In this document: one piece after another, positions 1 through 15,400 of the stretch
Layout of the letters: each line of letters opens with the position of its first letter
Position numbering within the stretch: the first letter of the stretch is position 1
Made by a program: the position numbers and the translations under genes
The notes under the pieces: generated by a model
What the model was told of the DNA's origin: nothing
The model's input: the letters and a program-made list of their open reading frames with translations, nothing else
Database searches by the model: none
Source: Macrostomum hystrix
Lineage: Eukaryota; Platyhelminthes; Macrostomidae
Assembly (NCBI GenBank): GCA_950097015.1
Contig: CATNEN010000007.1
Coordinates: 2,046,001 to 2,110,000, forward strand
Length of the DNA: 64,000 nucleotides
Direction: 5' to 3'

Positions 1-100
1 TTAGAGTTTATTGTAGAATGTACATTAGGGGTTAGAGTTTATTGTAGAATGTACATTAGGGGTTAGAGTTTATTGTAGAATGTACATTAGGGGTTAGAGT
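1..100. repeat. 31-bp tandem repeat, ~3 copies
   Basis: Units contain gaatgtacattaggggttag and share the core gtacattaggg with the array at 1195-1545. Lies 3' of the last NBEAL exon seen, probably intronic. Confidence 0.85.
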
Positions 101-428
101 TGGTTAGGCAATGAACATTGAAGGATCGCTTTGATCTACAGGGGCATGTGGACTTGGGTGTAGATTTGGCTATAGGATGTAAACTAGAGGATAGGTTCTG
201 AATAAACTATTGATTAAGGACCACCGAGTTAGTTTACAATTAGCGGTCTAGGACGGTGTTACAAGAAACTGAAAAGCATACAACATGAAAGCGTACGGGT
301 TACAATACAATAGTACAGGTCTAGGAAAAAAATGAACAAAAAGGAAACCACACGGATTACCAAAATATTAACATTCGGCGAGCAGCAGAAGAGCGAAACG
401 CAATCTGCACAGATTAACACCCAATTAC

Positions 429-3400
429 CTTCAAACAGGTGGCGCAACTGTTTGCCTTTGTTCTCAAGGGCGGCTACAGTGCGCAAATAATAAACATGCG
501 AATTGTGAACCAAGTTATTTCTTCCATGATCAGTTTGTTGAAGATGATGATTTTTGTTAAGTTTGTCTGCCCGAGCAGACGGTTCCTGGCCAGCTAGCAA
601 GGAAACTAAGTCACCTGACCGACGCAATAGCCTTGTCAGTGTGTGCAGCTCTGCGTTATTATAGTCATTCGTGCATGATCGATTTGTTCATTTTGACGGT
701 AAAATCTGGCTAGAATGTAAAAAATTCTATTCTACTGACAGTAGGATGCTAAGGATGTAAATATAAACAATCAAAACTTTTCTAACCCTTTTTAAGCTCA
801 ATGAACCCCAGCACTAGCGAATTAAGTGGCTTCCATTAAGTTATCAGATTCGAACTCTCGACTGCTTTGATCAGAATTCCGAAGCACTAACCACTGGGCT
901 ACAAGCTCCCCCATTGACTTTACAAATGTCCAATATAAAAAATTATCCCTATGCTTTACTAAGAAGGATTCAAAAATACAAGCATTATAACAAGGCGCAA
1001 ACGATAAATATGATTTAGAAATCGAGCTTAGCGACGTCTCACTCACTAGTTTGTCGAATCTCTTCATAGCAGGCCAATACCATTTCTTCCAGAACTTTCT
1101 GACGAATCCACGAGGCCGGTCGAATCAGTTCGAAATTGTCGCCGATTTCTCGCAGGCAGGCGAACACCTGGGATAGGCAAGCATTCGGTGTGTATGTGTG
1201 AGATGGTAGATATGGTATACAATAGGGGTAGAGATGAGTTGGCCATGTACATTAGGGGTAGGGATTGTTCGGCGGTGTACATTAGGGTAAGATATTATTT
1301 AGCAATGTACATTAGGGGTTGGGATTGTTCGGCGGTGTACATTAGGGTAAGATATTATTTAGCAATGTACATTAGGGGTTGGGATTGTTCGGCGGTGTAC
1401 ATTAGGGTAAGATATTATTTAGTAATGTACATTAGGGGTAGGGATTGTTCGGCGGTGTACATTAGGGTAAGATATTATTTAGCAATGTACATTAGGGGTA
1501 GGGATTGTTCGGCGGTGTACATTAGGGGCTGGGATGATTTGGCAACGGACATTTGCCACATTTTTTCAATGACTATTGGGATGACTATTTGAGAGATTGA
1601 TTTAGGGAGGGATTAATTGGATTTAGGCATGTATAGAGCTTAGAGCATAGGGATTAAGGGTTTAGGTCAAGGTAAACTTAGGGCAGTGATTGCTTGGTAG
1701 TTCAAGGTGGGCAAACCTGAATTCGCTCCAACCAAGCGGCATCGTCGCTGCCACGCACTCCACGCCACAGCAGAATATGGGTCACAACCAGCAGACTCTT
1801 GGCGAACTCCTCCTGCTCCAAAGCTGCAGCGGCGGAAGCAGATTGTGAAAAATCGAATTTGGAATTCTCCACAGTAAGAACGTCGTTAACGTCGCTAATG
1901 ACGGAGGGTGTCAATGTGGCAGCAGCATCAACAGCAGCAGGATCGCCAGCATCCCGCTCATCAAATGCCTGAGATTCGCCTTCATCATTCTCGTTGCTAG
2001 GCAGTGAAATTCGAAATGGCGTCGGAGTTGTCGGCGGCGAATCAGCGGCGATCCGACTGGCCGGCAGGCAGCTGATCTGCTGCATCGTCTCACTGCTGGC
2101 TAGCCGCAGCAGGAGCTGATCGCCTGCTGGCGGCGCGGCGACCCACAATTTGACGACGAGTTTCTGCCAGCCGGGCTCGCCGGAGGTCAATGATTCGGCC
2201 GCTTCCGGTGAGGCAACCAGTAGGTTGAGCAGGCCGCGAACTGCTCGCAGCTTCAATGGCAGGCCGGCGTAGGTCAGGTAGGTTAGCAATTCCATGAAGC
2301 CGGTGCGATCTACGCCGTTTGGCGCGGCTTCTAGCACGTCGATGACAGCGCCACCGATGGCATCGACGCCCTCGGTAGAGTGCGACGGCACGTCTAGTTG
2401 CCAGGCGGTGAGCAGGCCGGCAAAACCGACGCCCTGCAGGAACAGCGGCGCCTTGTACTTGGCGTCCATCTTGTCCGATCGGATCAGGTTGAGCAGAAAC
2501 TGCAAAGCGAAAGGACAGGGAAGGGGCGGATGGGTTGTGGCCATAGACAGTATAAATTATAACCAATTTTTGACCACTTCCGAGTTCAGCATAACAGAGC
2601 ACATTCGAGCACACAGATCCCATATGAAGTTCTACCATAGCGACCTTTTGAACATACTGACCTAAGTTTAATTTTATAATAGACCGATTTTGAGCACACG
2701 ATCTCACCTGGAATTTTAGCTACCATAGGCAGTTTTTGAGCACACATATCACACGTGAAATACTACCATAGACAGTTTTTAAGCACACAGAATTCACGTG
2801 TGCTCAATACTAGAATAGAAAGCTTTCGTGCAAACATATTTATTTGGGGTTTCTATCGTAGGTAGTTGTTAAGCTTATTAATTGGGGATTTTATCGCACG
2901 CAGCTATTGAAATTGCGCACCTGAAAGATAACAGCCTTGCTAGCCAATGACACCTCACTGCTGGCAATCATATAGTACAGGCTGGGTCCCAGTGGCTTCT
3001 CATAGATGAGCAGCACCAGCTGGCTAGACTTGGTAGCGTGTTCCATCAGTTCAGTTAGCATCTGTAGGGTCTCGCTTATCTGTAGTTAAAGGAAAAAATG
3101 AAAAGCATATTCATATAATTTAATACGAATTTGACAATTATTTAAAAGTACAAACAACAAAATGCATTTACCAGGGTATCGTTGGCTGCCGTGTACAAAG
3201 AGCGGAACACAGTTTGCAGCTCATCGAAATTCGGCGAATGCCCCATGTAGATGCGAATCACCGTGAACAGGCCGCGCCGCAACTCGCTCGCCTGATCCGA
3301 GCTGAAGGGATCGGCGCGGTTGCCAGGCCTGAGTAGGGAATTGGGAAATTGGGAAGGGGATGCGAATATCGTTGGAATCGGATTATTTCGCCCAGCTTTG

Positions 3401-6400
3401 AAATCAGTGATTATTTTTTTGATACAAAGCTGCAAATGGAAATTAAGCGATAATCTTATGTATGACCCTAACATAGGGAGCATTTTTTCCTTTTGTAAAG
3501 ATAGAGAGAATTATCGATTAAAACTATGGGATTTATTATTTATACTACTGACTAATTATGTATTATGAGCGTAATAGTACGGAATGATTATCGTGTTATT
3601 AAGATTTAAGATGCTTATGAGGGGGACAATTATCGATTAGGTCAATCAAGGATCAAGGATGGGGATAATAATCGACATAATTCCTCTCAAGGACGGGGAT
3701 AATAATCGACATAATTCCTCTCAAGGATGGGGATAATAATCGACATAATTCCTCTCAAGGACGGGGATAATAATCGACATAATTCCTCTCAAGGACGGGG
3801 ATAATTATCGACATAATTCCTCTCAAGGACGGGGATAATTATCGACATAATTCCTCTCAAGGATGGGGATAATAATCGACATAATTCCTCTCAAGGACGG
3901 GGATAATAATCGACATAATTCCTCTCAAGGACGGGGATAATTATCGACATAATTCCTCTCAAGGACGGGGATAATTATCGACATAATTCCTCTCAAGGAC
4001 GGGGATAATTATCGACATAATTCCTCTCAAGGACGGGGATAATTATCGACATAATTCCTCTCAAGGACGGGGATAATTATCGACATAATTCCTCTCAAGG
4101 ACGGGGATAATTATCGACATAATTCCTCTCAAGGACGGGGATAATTATCAATATAATTCCTCTCAAGGACGGGGATGATTATTGATAAAGTCTCTCAAGG
4201 ACGGGGATAATTATTGATAAAGTCTCTCAAGGATGGGGATAATTATTGATAAAGACTCTCAAGGATGGGGATAATTATTGATAAAGTCTCTCAAGGATGG
4301 GGATAATTATTGATAAAGACTCACAAGGATGGGGATAATTATTGATAAAGACTCTCAAGGATGGGGATAATTATTGATAAAGACTCTCAAGGATGGGGAT
4401 AATTATTGATAAAGTATCTCAAGGACGGGGATAATTATTGATAAAGTATCTCAAGGATGGGGATAATTATTGATAAAGACTCTCAAGGATGGGGATAATT
4501 ATTGATAAAGACTCTCAAGGATGGGGATAATTATTGATAAAGACTCACAAGGATGGGGATAATTATTGATAAAGTCTCTCAAGGATGGGGATAATTATTG
4601 ATAAAGTCTCTCAAGGATGGGGATAATTATTGATAAAGACTCACAAGGATGGGGATAATTATTGATAAAGACTCTCAAGGATGGGGATAATTATTGATAA
4701 AGACTCTCAAGGATGGGGATAATTATTGATAAAGTCTCTCAAGGATGGGGATAATTATTGATAAAGTCTCTCAAGGACGGGGATAATTATTGATAAAGTC
4801 TCCCAAGGACGGGGATAATTATTGATAAAGTCTCTCAAGGACGGGGATAATTATTGATAAAGTCTCTCAAGGACGGGGATAATTATTGATAAAGTCTCCC
4901 AAGGACGGGGATAATTATTGATAAAGTCTCTCAAGGATGGGGATAATTATTGATAAAGTCTCTCAAGGATGGGGATAATTATTGATAAAGTCTCTCAAGG
5001 ATGGGGATAATTATTGATAAAGTCTCTCAAGGATGGGGATAATTATTGATAAAGACTCACAAGGATGGGGAGAATTACTGATTTAATTTCTGTCAAAGAT
5101 GAGATAATTATAGATTTATTTCTTCTCTCATGGGATAGGGATAATTATCAGTTAATTCTCTCATGGGATAGGGATAATTATCAGTTAATTCTCTCATGGG
5201 ATAGGGATAATTATCAGTTAATTCTCTCATGGGATAGGGATAATTATCAGTTAATTCTCTCATGGGATAGGGATAATTATCAGTTAATTCTCTCATGGGA
5301 TAGGGATAATTATCAGTTGATAAATTTTTTGAGATTAAGATTTTATTACCGAACCATAAGGGAATATGTCCAAGATGTCCAATGTCCAAGAACGGTTGCA
5401 ATTCTCCCCAATAAGCATAGGAATATGCCACGAATATACTCAGTAAGAAGTCATAAATTGTAGCAGCAGCGAATAAACGAATATTAGCAATACAATCCAT
5501 GAAAATTGGGCTAACAAGACTAATTACATTTATAACGGTAAAGTGCATCTGCACTATAGCCACGGGTACTGCTGCTGCTGCTGCTGCTGCTGCTGCGTGA
5601 AACACGAGTTTCATATGCTACATAACACACGCACACACACGTATGCATTAGACAGGTATTTACAATAATGGTATTTAATAAGAATTCACATTCATTGAAA
5701 AAAGTTAATGCTGTTTTCATTAGCAAAAAAACTGCATGGAAGATTCAATACAAATTCAAAATTCAATACAATTCCTACTGATGTTAACACATCTGTCTAT
5801 CCCCTATCCCTGTCCATCCCCATCCCTGTCTATCCCATATCCCTGTCTATTCCCTATCCCTGTCTATCCCCTATCCCTGTCTATCCCCTATCCCTGTCTA
5901 TCCCCCCATCTCTGTCTATCCCCTATCCCTGTCGATCCCGCATCCCTGTCTATCCCCTATCCCTGTCTATCCCCCATCCCTGTCTATCCCCCATCCCTGT
6001 CTATCCCCCATCCCTGTCTATCCCCTATCCCTGTCGATCCCCCATCCCTGTCTATCCCCTATCCCTGTCTATCCCCCATCCCTGTCTATTCCCTATCCCT
6101 GTCTATCCCCCATCCCTGTCTATCCCCTATCCCTGTCTATCCCTCATCCCTGTCTATTCCCTATCCCTGTCTATCCCCTATCCCTGTCTATTCCCCATCC
6201 CTGTCTATTCCCTATCCCTGTCTATTCCCTATCCCTGTCTATTCCCTATCCCTGTCTATTCCCTATCCCTGTCTATACCCCATCCCTGTCTATCCCCCAT
6301 CCCTGTCTATTCCCTATCCCTGTCTATCCCTCATCCCTGTCTATTCCCTATCCCTGTCTATCCCCTATCCCTGTCTATTCCCCATCCCTGTCTATTCCCT

Positions 6401-9400
6401 ATCCCTGTCTATTCCCTATCCCTGTCTATTCCCTATCCCTGTCTATTCCCTATCCCTGTCTATACCCCATCCCTGTCTATCCCCCATCCCTGTCTATTCC
6501 CTATCCCTGCCTATCCCCCATCCCTGTCTATGCCCCATCCCTGTCTATGCCCTATCCCTGTCTATCCCCTATCCCTGTCTATCCCCTATCCCTGTCTATC
6601 CCCCATCCCTGTCTATCCCCTATCCCTGTCGATCCCGCATCCCTGTCTATCCCCTATCCCTGTCTATCCCCCATCCCTGTCTATTCCCTATCCCTGTCTA
6701 TCCCCCATCCCTGTCTATCCCCCATCCCTGTCTATCCCCTATCCCTGTCTATCCCTCATCCCTGTCTATTCCCTATCCCTGTCTATCCCCTATCCCTGTC
6801 TATTCCCCATCCCTGTCTATTCCCTATCCCTGTCTATTCCCTATCCCTGTCTATTCCCTATCCCTGTCTATTCCCTATCCCTGTCTATACCCCATCCCTG
6901 TCTATCCCCCATCCCTGTCTATTCCCTATCCCTGTCTATTCCCTATCCCTGTCTATTCCCTATCCCTGTCTATTCCCTATCCCTGTCTATTCCCTATCCC
7001 TGCCTATCCCCCATCCCTGTCTATCCCCCATCCCTGTCTATCCCCCATCCCTGTCTATCCCCCATCCCTGTCTATCCCCTATCCCTGTCTATCCCTCATC
7101 CCTGTCTATTCCCTATCCCTGTCTATCCCCTATCCCTGTCTATTCCCCATCCCTGTCTATTCCCTATCCCTGTCTATTCCCTATCCCTGTCTATTCCCTA
7201 TCCCTGTCTATACCCCATCCCTGTCTATCCCCCATCCCTGTCTATTCCCTATCCCTGTCTATTCCCTATCCCTGTCTATTCCCTATCCCTGTCTATTCCC
7301 TATCCCTGTCTATTCCCTATCCCTGCCTATCCCCCATCCCTGTCTATCCACCATCCCTGTCTATCCCCCATCCCTGTCTATCCCCTATCCCTGTCTATCC
7401 CTCATCCCTGTCTATTCCCTATCCCTGTCTATCCCCTATCCCTGTCTATTCCCCATCCCTGTCTATTCCCTATCCCTGTCTATTCCCTATCCCTGTCTAT
7501 ACCCCATCCCTGTCCATCCCCCATCCCTGTCTATTCCCTATCCCTGTCTATTCCCTATCCCTGTCTATCCCCTATCCCTGTCTATTCCCCATCCCTGTCT
7601 ATTCCCTATCCCTGTCTATTCCCAATCCCTGTCTATTCCCTATCCCTGTCTATTCCCTATCCCTGTCTATTCCCTATCCCTGCCTATCCCCCATCCCTGT
7701 CTATGCCCCATCCCTGTCTATGCCCCATCCCTGTCTATTCCCTATCCCTGTCTATTCCCCATCCCTGTCTATCCCCCATCCCTGTCTATTCCCTATCCCT
7801 GTCTATCCCCTATCCCTGTCTATACCCCATCCCTGTCTATCCCCCATCCCTGTCTATTCCCTATCCCTGTCAATTTCCCTATCCCTGTCAATCCCCTATC
7901 CCTGTCTATTCCCCATCCCTGTCTATTCCCTATCCCTGTCTATTCCCTATCCCTGTCTATTCCCTATCCCTGTCTATTCCCTATCCCTGTCTATTCCCTA
8001 TCCCTGCCTATCCCCCATCCCTGTCTATGCCCCATCCCTGTCTATGCCCCATCCCTGTCTATTCCCAATCCCTGTCTATTCCCCATCCCTGTCTATCCCC
8101 CATCCCTGTCTATTCCCTATCCCTGTCTATCCCCTATCCCTGTCTATTCCCTATCCCTGTCTATTCCCTATCCCTGTCTATCCCCCATCCCTGTCTATTC
8201 CCTATCCCTGTCTATCCCCTATCCCTGTCTATCCCCTATCCCTGTCTATTCCCTATCCCTGTCTATCCCCTATCCCTGTCTATTCCCTATCCCTGTCTAT
8301 CCCCTATCCCTGTCTATCCCCTATCCCTGTCTATTCCCTATCCCTGTCTATCCCCTATCCCTGTCTATTCCCTATCCCTGTCTATTCCCTATCCCTGTCT
8401 ATCCCCTATCCCTGTCTATCCCCTATCCCTGTCTATGCCCTATACCTGTCTATCCCCTATACCTGTCTATCCCCTATCCCTGTCTATTCTCCATCCCTGT
8501 CTATCCCCTATCCCTTTCTATCCCCTATCCCTGTCTATCCCCTCTCCCTGTCTATTGGCCACCATGTAAATCTTATCTCCTTGCCAATCCCATCCATGTG
8601 TAAGCCTCCCAGCCAACTATTTCGCAGAATAAATGTTTTGAGTGCAAAAATATCCAGCACAACATTCCAGGCTAGGAACTCACATGCAATGCGTCCTAAT
8701 AGCGTCCAATATGTAGCGCACACCGAAGTTGGTGCGAAAATAGCGCCTGCGAGTGTGCACCAGTTTAGTGATCAGCTGAACGTGACCTAATTGGCGGCGT
8801 TAAGGTGAGACACAGTTGTGGGTTAAATCAGACCTTTTTGCAATTTATTATGAGAATACTTAGCAAAATATGCAAATATATTATTGCGCTAAAACACTCG
8901 AAAACTGATGCTTGAGTTATTTAGAAATGTAGTTTTATTATTTTTCTCTAAATGCCGTCGTGCAGATTTTTCCCCCAAGAAATGAAGATTAAATAAGGAA
9001 TTCCGCTTTCTCTTTTAAATATAAAAACACGCTGTTCTAAGAATCCATTTTTGTACAACTAAGCTATAGATCTTAGTAGTAGAATTCTAAACATAATATT
9101 CGTTACTAAAAACAAGCAGATTTAAGGAAATTATTAACAGGTTATTCACGTTTAGAAACTTAACTAAAATTCCATAAAAAGGAATCTTGTTTCTAAGAAA
9201 GCAATATAAAATGCGCTTGCTTTCCAAGATAGATGGAATAGAGATAAAACCTAACACACTTGCGCCAGATCTACAGCAAATGGGCAGCGATTTCAAAAAC
9301 TGTGTACATCTGTTCAGTCCATGGACTGGGGGTGGGACCCAACAATTAAATTTCTGAGTGACGGGTGCAAACAATGGCACACCATTTGGTGACAATAGAC

Positions 9401-12400
9401 CCGCAGCCAGCAAGGAGGCAATTCTGGCCATTTCGCTGACTCCTGAGCACACACGCACACAGATACCGCACGCAGACATACGCTCACATAGGTGTGTACA
9501 TCTGCACTGACTTTCTCATCGTCAGGCAGTGTACACTCTCACTGTGTACTTTGAGGTTGGCCCTCAAGAGCGTAAATTGCACGCGACAAGCCCCCAAGCT
9601 CACAAATTCACAAATAAATGTGGCCTCGCCGCGGAATCTAGCTCAGGGACCTTGGTGTCTGGCATCGCCCTACCAAGATAAGGACAAAAATGGTTTCCCT
9701 TTGGGCTGAGATTCGAACTTGCGACCTCCCGGTCATGAAATCTATTCAAGCCTCCAAACCCCAGCAAAGCGTCACTCACTGCAGCGGACTTTGTAACTAG
9801 CGCAGCTCCACAATCTGAAGTCCATCAGCAGGTGCTGGCAGACTTTGTCGCGCAGCTCTTCGTCAATCCTGGGCGACTCGCACAGCATCTCCAGCTCGCG
9901 CAGGAAGAATGCGTCGATGAGATGCGCCGGCACGCGCTGGGCCAGCGCCGAGACCATCGGCAGCAGCTGGGACCGGAGCGCCTGCAGCTGGTTCCAAGCC
10001 GAGGTCTCCAACAAGATGCGCATGAGGGCCAGGAATGCGGCTAGCGAGCTCTGCTCCAGCACCGCCAGCTCGGGCTCGCGGCCGGACAGCAGGACGAAGC
10101 CGTCGTCGACATCGGCGTCGGGTGGCGCGGATGGCGGCATCGGGGTGGATGGACCAGACGATGCTCTGACTGCACAGTGTGCAGGGCAATGGTTGAGTAA
10201 CAATGAACTATGGTGACTCTATTGCGGAGGGCCTTGAAACCCTGACCCGCTTTCACTACATGCAATAAATTGTGATAATTATCGATTAAATCACAACGGA
10301 TGGGGATAATTGGCGGTTTTATCACTTCGGCATTGGGATCATTGCTAAATTAACAAAACATTTAAAGCCCCAGAGAAATAGAATAAAAAATAAGGAGAAA
10401 CTTAGGAAATATTCCTCAAATAGGTACCCTGTATAATGTTCATCCCAGTCCCAGTTGATCTGTCTGAGGAGCCTACCTCGACAGGACTCGTACTGATGCA
10501 CCCGCTCCAGCATCGGCAGCAGCACGGTGGGGCCGCCCAGCTGGTGCACCGTGGCAGCCAGCGGGCACGCGGATGTCACCCGAGCAGTGATGCCGCCAAC
10601 GCTGAGACCCTGGCCGGTGACGTCCAGGCATTCGTGACCGTGACAGGCCCTGGCGTGGAGGCACAGAATGACGCGGCCGCTATTGACAGCGGGATCCCCG
10701 ATGCCAGACGTGGCAGCGGCTGCGGCGGCTGCGGCGGCCACAGCGGCTGACGAAGCCAGAGCCAGCGAAGAGGCGGCGGCTGAGGCAACCATAGCCGAGG
10801 CTGACGATGTCGACACTGACGTCGACGCGGACGAGACGGGAGCCGACGCAGCCGAATTCGACGTGTCGGAGGTGAGCACCGCGGCCGAGGGAACCGAAGC
10901 GGACGCGGCATACTCCGGACCGCGACGGTACAGTTCGGCGATAATGCCGGGGCTCAGCGGCTCGGCGAATGCTTCGCAGAGGGCCAGCTGGCCGGAGAGT
11001 GACGACGGGCTGCCCCAGGCCGAGTCCTGGCTGCCCAGCGCTACTGTGGAGCAGTTGCCGGCGCCTCCGCCACCGCCACCACTGCGACCCGAGGGACTGA
11101 GGCTGGCAAAGAAGGCCCGGCCGAAACCCAGCGAGCGCTGCGAATTTCTGGAAGGAGGCAATTTTTGGAATAGAATTGAGTTGCTAATTAAGTAGCTAAC
11201 TGAGTAGCCAATTATGTTGCTGAGTAAATAACTGAGTAGCTGAGTAAATAACTGAGTAGCTGAGTAAATAACTGAGTAGCTGAGTAAATAACTGAGTAGC
11301 TGAGTAAATAACTAAGTGGCTGGGTAGATAACTGAGTAGATGAGTATATAATTGAGTAGCTGAGTAGAAAACCCATAGAATATCTTAATTGAGAAGCCAA
11401 TCTGACCTGATTACTATGTGGAGTAGCTAACATCTTATATATAAAAATGATGTTCTGATTTAACTTCTGATCATCAATGCTTTCGCTGGACACCGTTTTA
11501 CATTCTTTCGAGGCTAAAAATCTAATTATCAGCATCACCCTTAATCCTCACTTAGTAATCCCGATAGAATCCTCCGAGGTTCGCGTCCCATTGCCAATGT
11601 GGGCCAATTTGCACGGATCATTCAACTGAGGATAGCGCATCTCGCCCTGATGCAACTGCCGGCCGTCCACGTAAACAGATAGGCTGGACTTGCCAAGCAG
11701 ACCTTTGCCCTTGGCGTGAACAATGTCCAGCATGTGCCAGCGATTGTCGACGAAACGATCGAAGTCAGACAGGATCACGTAGCTGTACTCGCCTGAAATT
11801 TGAACAGTAGAAAGCTCATTTGATATAAAAGCTGACATGAGAAAAGAAAACCTCCCAATCCATTCGAACTAGCAGTTTAGGAATAGAAAATAAAAACACC
11901 CACGCCACTATGCCTAGTTCTGGGGGACGAACAAACACCCACCCCACTCCCCTAGCAGTTAGGGACGAATAATAAAACCCACCCCACTCCGCCTAGAAGT
12001 GAGGGACGGAAAATAAAACAACCACCCCACTCCACGAATTAGACTATAACAGAAGGAACATCCATTCCACTCCGCCTAGCAGTGGGGGACGGAAAATAAA
12101 ACAACCACCCCACTCCACGAATTAGACTTGAACAGAAGGAACATCCATTCCACTCCGCCTAGCAGTGGGGGACGGAAAATAAAACAACCACCTCATTCAA
12201 TCAATTTATCAGTGAGTTGAAAAATTCAAACCCCAGTCCGCTTAGCAACACGAAAAAGGCTTTAGCGCACCTTGAGAACAGCTGGCCACTCCAAGCGCCT
12301 GCTGTTGCGTAACAAACGCTTCAAATCCGTTACCGCTAGTGGTTAAAAATCGATACAGTTGTCGCCGAATAAACTGTCCGACAGTCTCCTCAGTGGACAG

Positions 12401-15400
12401 GCTGTACAGACACAGCCAACAGTGAAATGTGAAACAGCCGGCGTTGAGCCGAATCCTATCCGGCGGCAGCATTATGAAATCGTCCCGACCGCGACCGCCG
12501 ATTTCAAACCAACGCGTTGGCCGTCGGTCCATGTCCTGGCCTCGCGACACATCAGCCAGGCATTGCATAGCTTCTCTGGCGCATGGATACAGGCGAGGTT
12601 CCTGGAAAGTGTTTCATAATTTACGCTGTCTTAAGAATTTATGATAGGAAAAATTAGCCTAGATATAGGAAGTATGTCAGGAATTTCATTGAGTGCCAGA
12701 AAAGTCTCTGGAATGTCCGAAACGTTTCTGGAATGTCAGAGAAGTCCCTGGAATGTAAGAGAAGTCCCTGGAATGTCAGGGAAGTGCCTGGAATATCAGG
12801 GAAGTTTCAGGAATGTCAGAGAAGTCCCTGAAATGTCAGAGAAGTATCTGGAATGTCAGAAAGTTTCTGGAATGTCATAGAAGTTTCTGGAATGTCATAG
12901 AAGTTCCTGGAATGTCAGAGAAGTTCCTGGAATGTCAGAGAAGTTCCCGGAATGTCAGAGAAGTATCTGGAATGTCATAGAAGTTCCTGGAATGTCAGAG
13001 AAGTCCCTGGAATGTAAGAGAAGTCCCTGGAATGTCAGAGAAGTTTCTGGAATGTTAGAAAAGTTCCCTGCGTGTCAGAGAAGTATCTGAAGTGTCAAAA
13101 AAGTTCCTAAAATGCGTAAAATTTCCCCAAAACGCCAGCTAAGCACAACAGACCTGAAAGAAATCCAAAAGAGACAGCAGCTGCCGAGAGCTCATGGAGT
13201 GACTAGCCAGTTGAGTCAGCAGGCTAAACAATTTCCTCAGTAGGTCCAGCCTGATGTTTGCCTCAATTTCACCGTCGACCTCGGCCTCGGCAACCAGCCT
13301 CAGGCCGGCGATGACTCTGGTGAGCACACCCCTGGCGCTGCATTCGCTGACATTGTGACGCGTGCAGGCCAGCAGGCCGGCGAGCTGATCGGCTAGTCCG
13401 GAGCAGTCGGGCTGGCGCCACCGACGGCAGGCCAGGTCGACCAGGATGCCGATCACGTGACCGTCGCGAATCCGGTGAATGCGATTCGGGTCGTACGGCT
13501 CGCCCAGAGCCCACGCGAATAGCCGATTTTGAAGCTCGCTCATCGGTAAATCGATTTCCGCCTCTGCCGCCGATGCGTTTGACTTTTCGGCTGCGGTTAA
13601 ACTGTCGCTGACTAGAGTGTAGCAGTCGGATTCCGCGAATTGGGTGGCGATGGCTCCTTCCGAGTAGGTGATGCTTGATAGAATGCAAAATATCTGTTCC
13701 ATACTGTCGGCAGGGTTCTGCAGAGATAATAGAATCACACCTTACTCCATTTTTTCTGCGAAGATTGAATTTGAAACCACAACCTACTCGGCGATCATTT
13801 AGAGAAGGGAACTTCTAACATCCACCTCATTCCGGCTTTTATTGCGGGACGGAATATCTAAACCCCACACCGCTCTGCCTTTTATTGGTAGGACAAATTT
13901 TCCAACCCCAACCCCACTCGACATTCTATCAGGGAGTGAATTTCTGACACCCACCTCATTCCGCGTTTTATCGGGGGACGGAATATCTGACCCCCACCCC
14001 GCTCCGCCTACTATTGGTGGGACAGATTTTCCATCCCCAACCCTACCCCATATTTTATTAGAAAAGGGAATTTCGAACCCCACCCGCTTTGTCTTCAATT
14101 GGTGGGACAGATTTTCCAAACCCACTCCACATTCATTAGATGAAGTGAATTTCTAACACCCACCTCATTCCGGCTTTAATCGGCAGACGGAATATCTGAC
14201 CCCACACCGCTCTGCCTTTTATTGGTGGGACAGATTTTCCAACCCCAACCTCACTGCAAATTTTATTAAGGGAAGGGAACATCTGATTCCCAAACCATTC
14301 CGGCTATTATCGGGGGGACGGAATTTATAATGGTCAATATTGAACTTTACAAACAAAAATTGATATACTCACAGCAAGCAGTGTATTGCACAGGGCATTA
14401 ACAATGCCATTCTTGATAAGGCACACAAATAACTCTTCTGATATTTTGGCTAAGTACTCCAGGCAGTCTGAAAATGCAACAATTTCTAAATAAAACAGCA
14501 CAGCTCCAACAAATGTAAATTAATCACATAATCGACAACTTACGCAACTCGGCAGACGACAAGCTGGGCTTTGAGGTGATGAGCTTAACGTAGTTTGGAA
14601 CAACGCTTTCAAGCTCCACTTGACGCTGGAAAATAACATTAGCGATTTTTCACATTCAACTAATTATACTCGAACTCAAAGTATGCTCAAATGAAGTATT
14701 ACAAACGCCTCGCACCTGGTATTTTGGCAGGCCGCCTAGTATTTCTAGAATGCAAGTTAGAGCTAGGGCGAACCATTGGGAATGATCCGAGATTTTCCAT
14801 AGCGCCTCCAGTGTAGCCGGCGTTATTAGATAAAGGGCATTGTTCTACAAAACAATGGGATCATCACAGCGTGTACTAATAGCTTAGTGCATTATTCACT
14901 GAAGCTATTTAATTACCTGCGAGCCGCAAACAAACGAGCAGAAGAGGCTGAGCAAGCGGTCTCTGATCTCTTTCGGCACTGATTTATCGTAAGTCGTGAA
15001 TGTTTCTAAAAATAGCCAAGCCGTTTTTGGTTGAGAACTTGTGATACTCTTTGAACTAGATAATCAATAGACCCATCATTCGCGACGACAACTCATAATC
15101 CTATCCCACTCAAGGAAAATCTACAATAGAATCAATTCTAACATTCTAACGAAAACCGCTAATCGATAAACCCACCAACTAGAATCGATAATCCCACTAA
15201 CAACTAGAATCGATAATCCCACTAACAACTAGAATCGATAATCCCACTAACAACTAGAATCGATAATCCCACTAACAACCAGAAAGGAGAACTGATAATC
15301 CCACCAGAAAGGAGAACTAATAATCCCACTAGTAAGGAGAACTGATAATCCCATCAGTAAGGCCAACTGATGATCCCATCTGTAAGTAGAAATGATAATC

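Noticed and set aside
5708-8790. Open frames of 750-955 codons rich in Pro/Ser/Leu/Tyr
   Set aside because: They are translations of a 17-bp minisatellite whose unit has no stop codon in any plus frame, and they lie in an intron.
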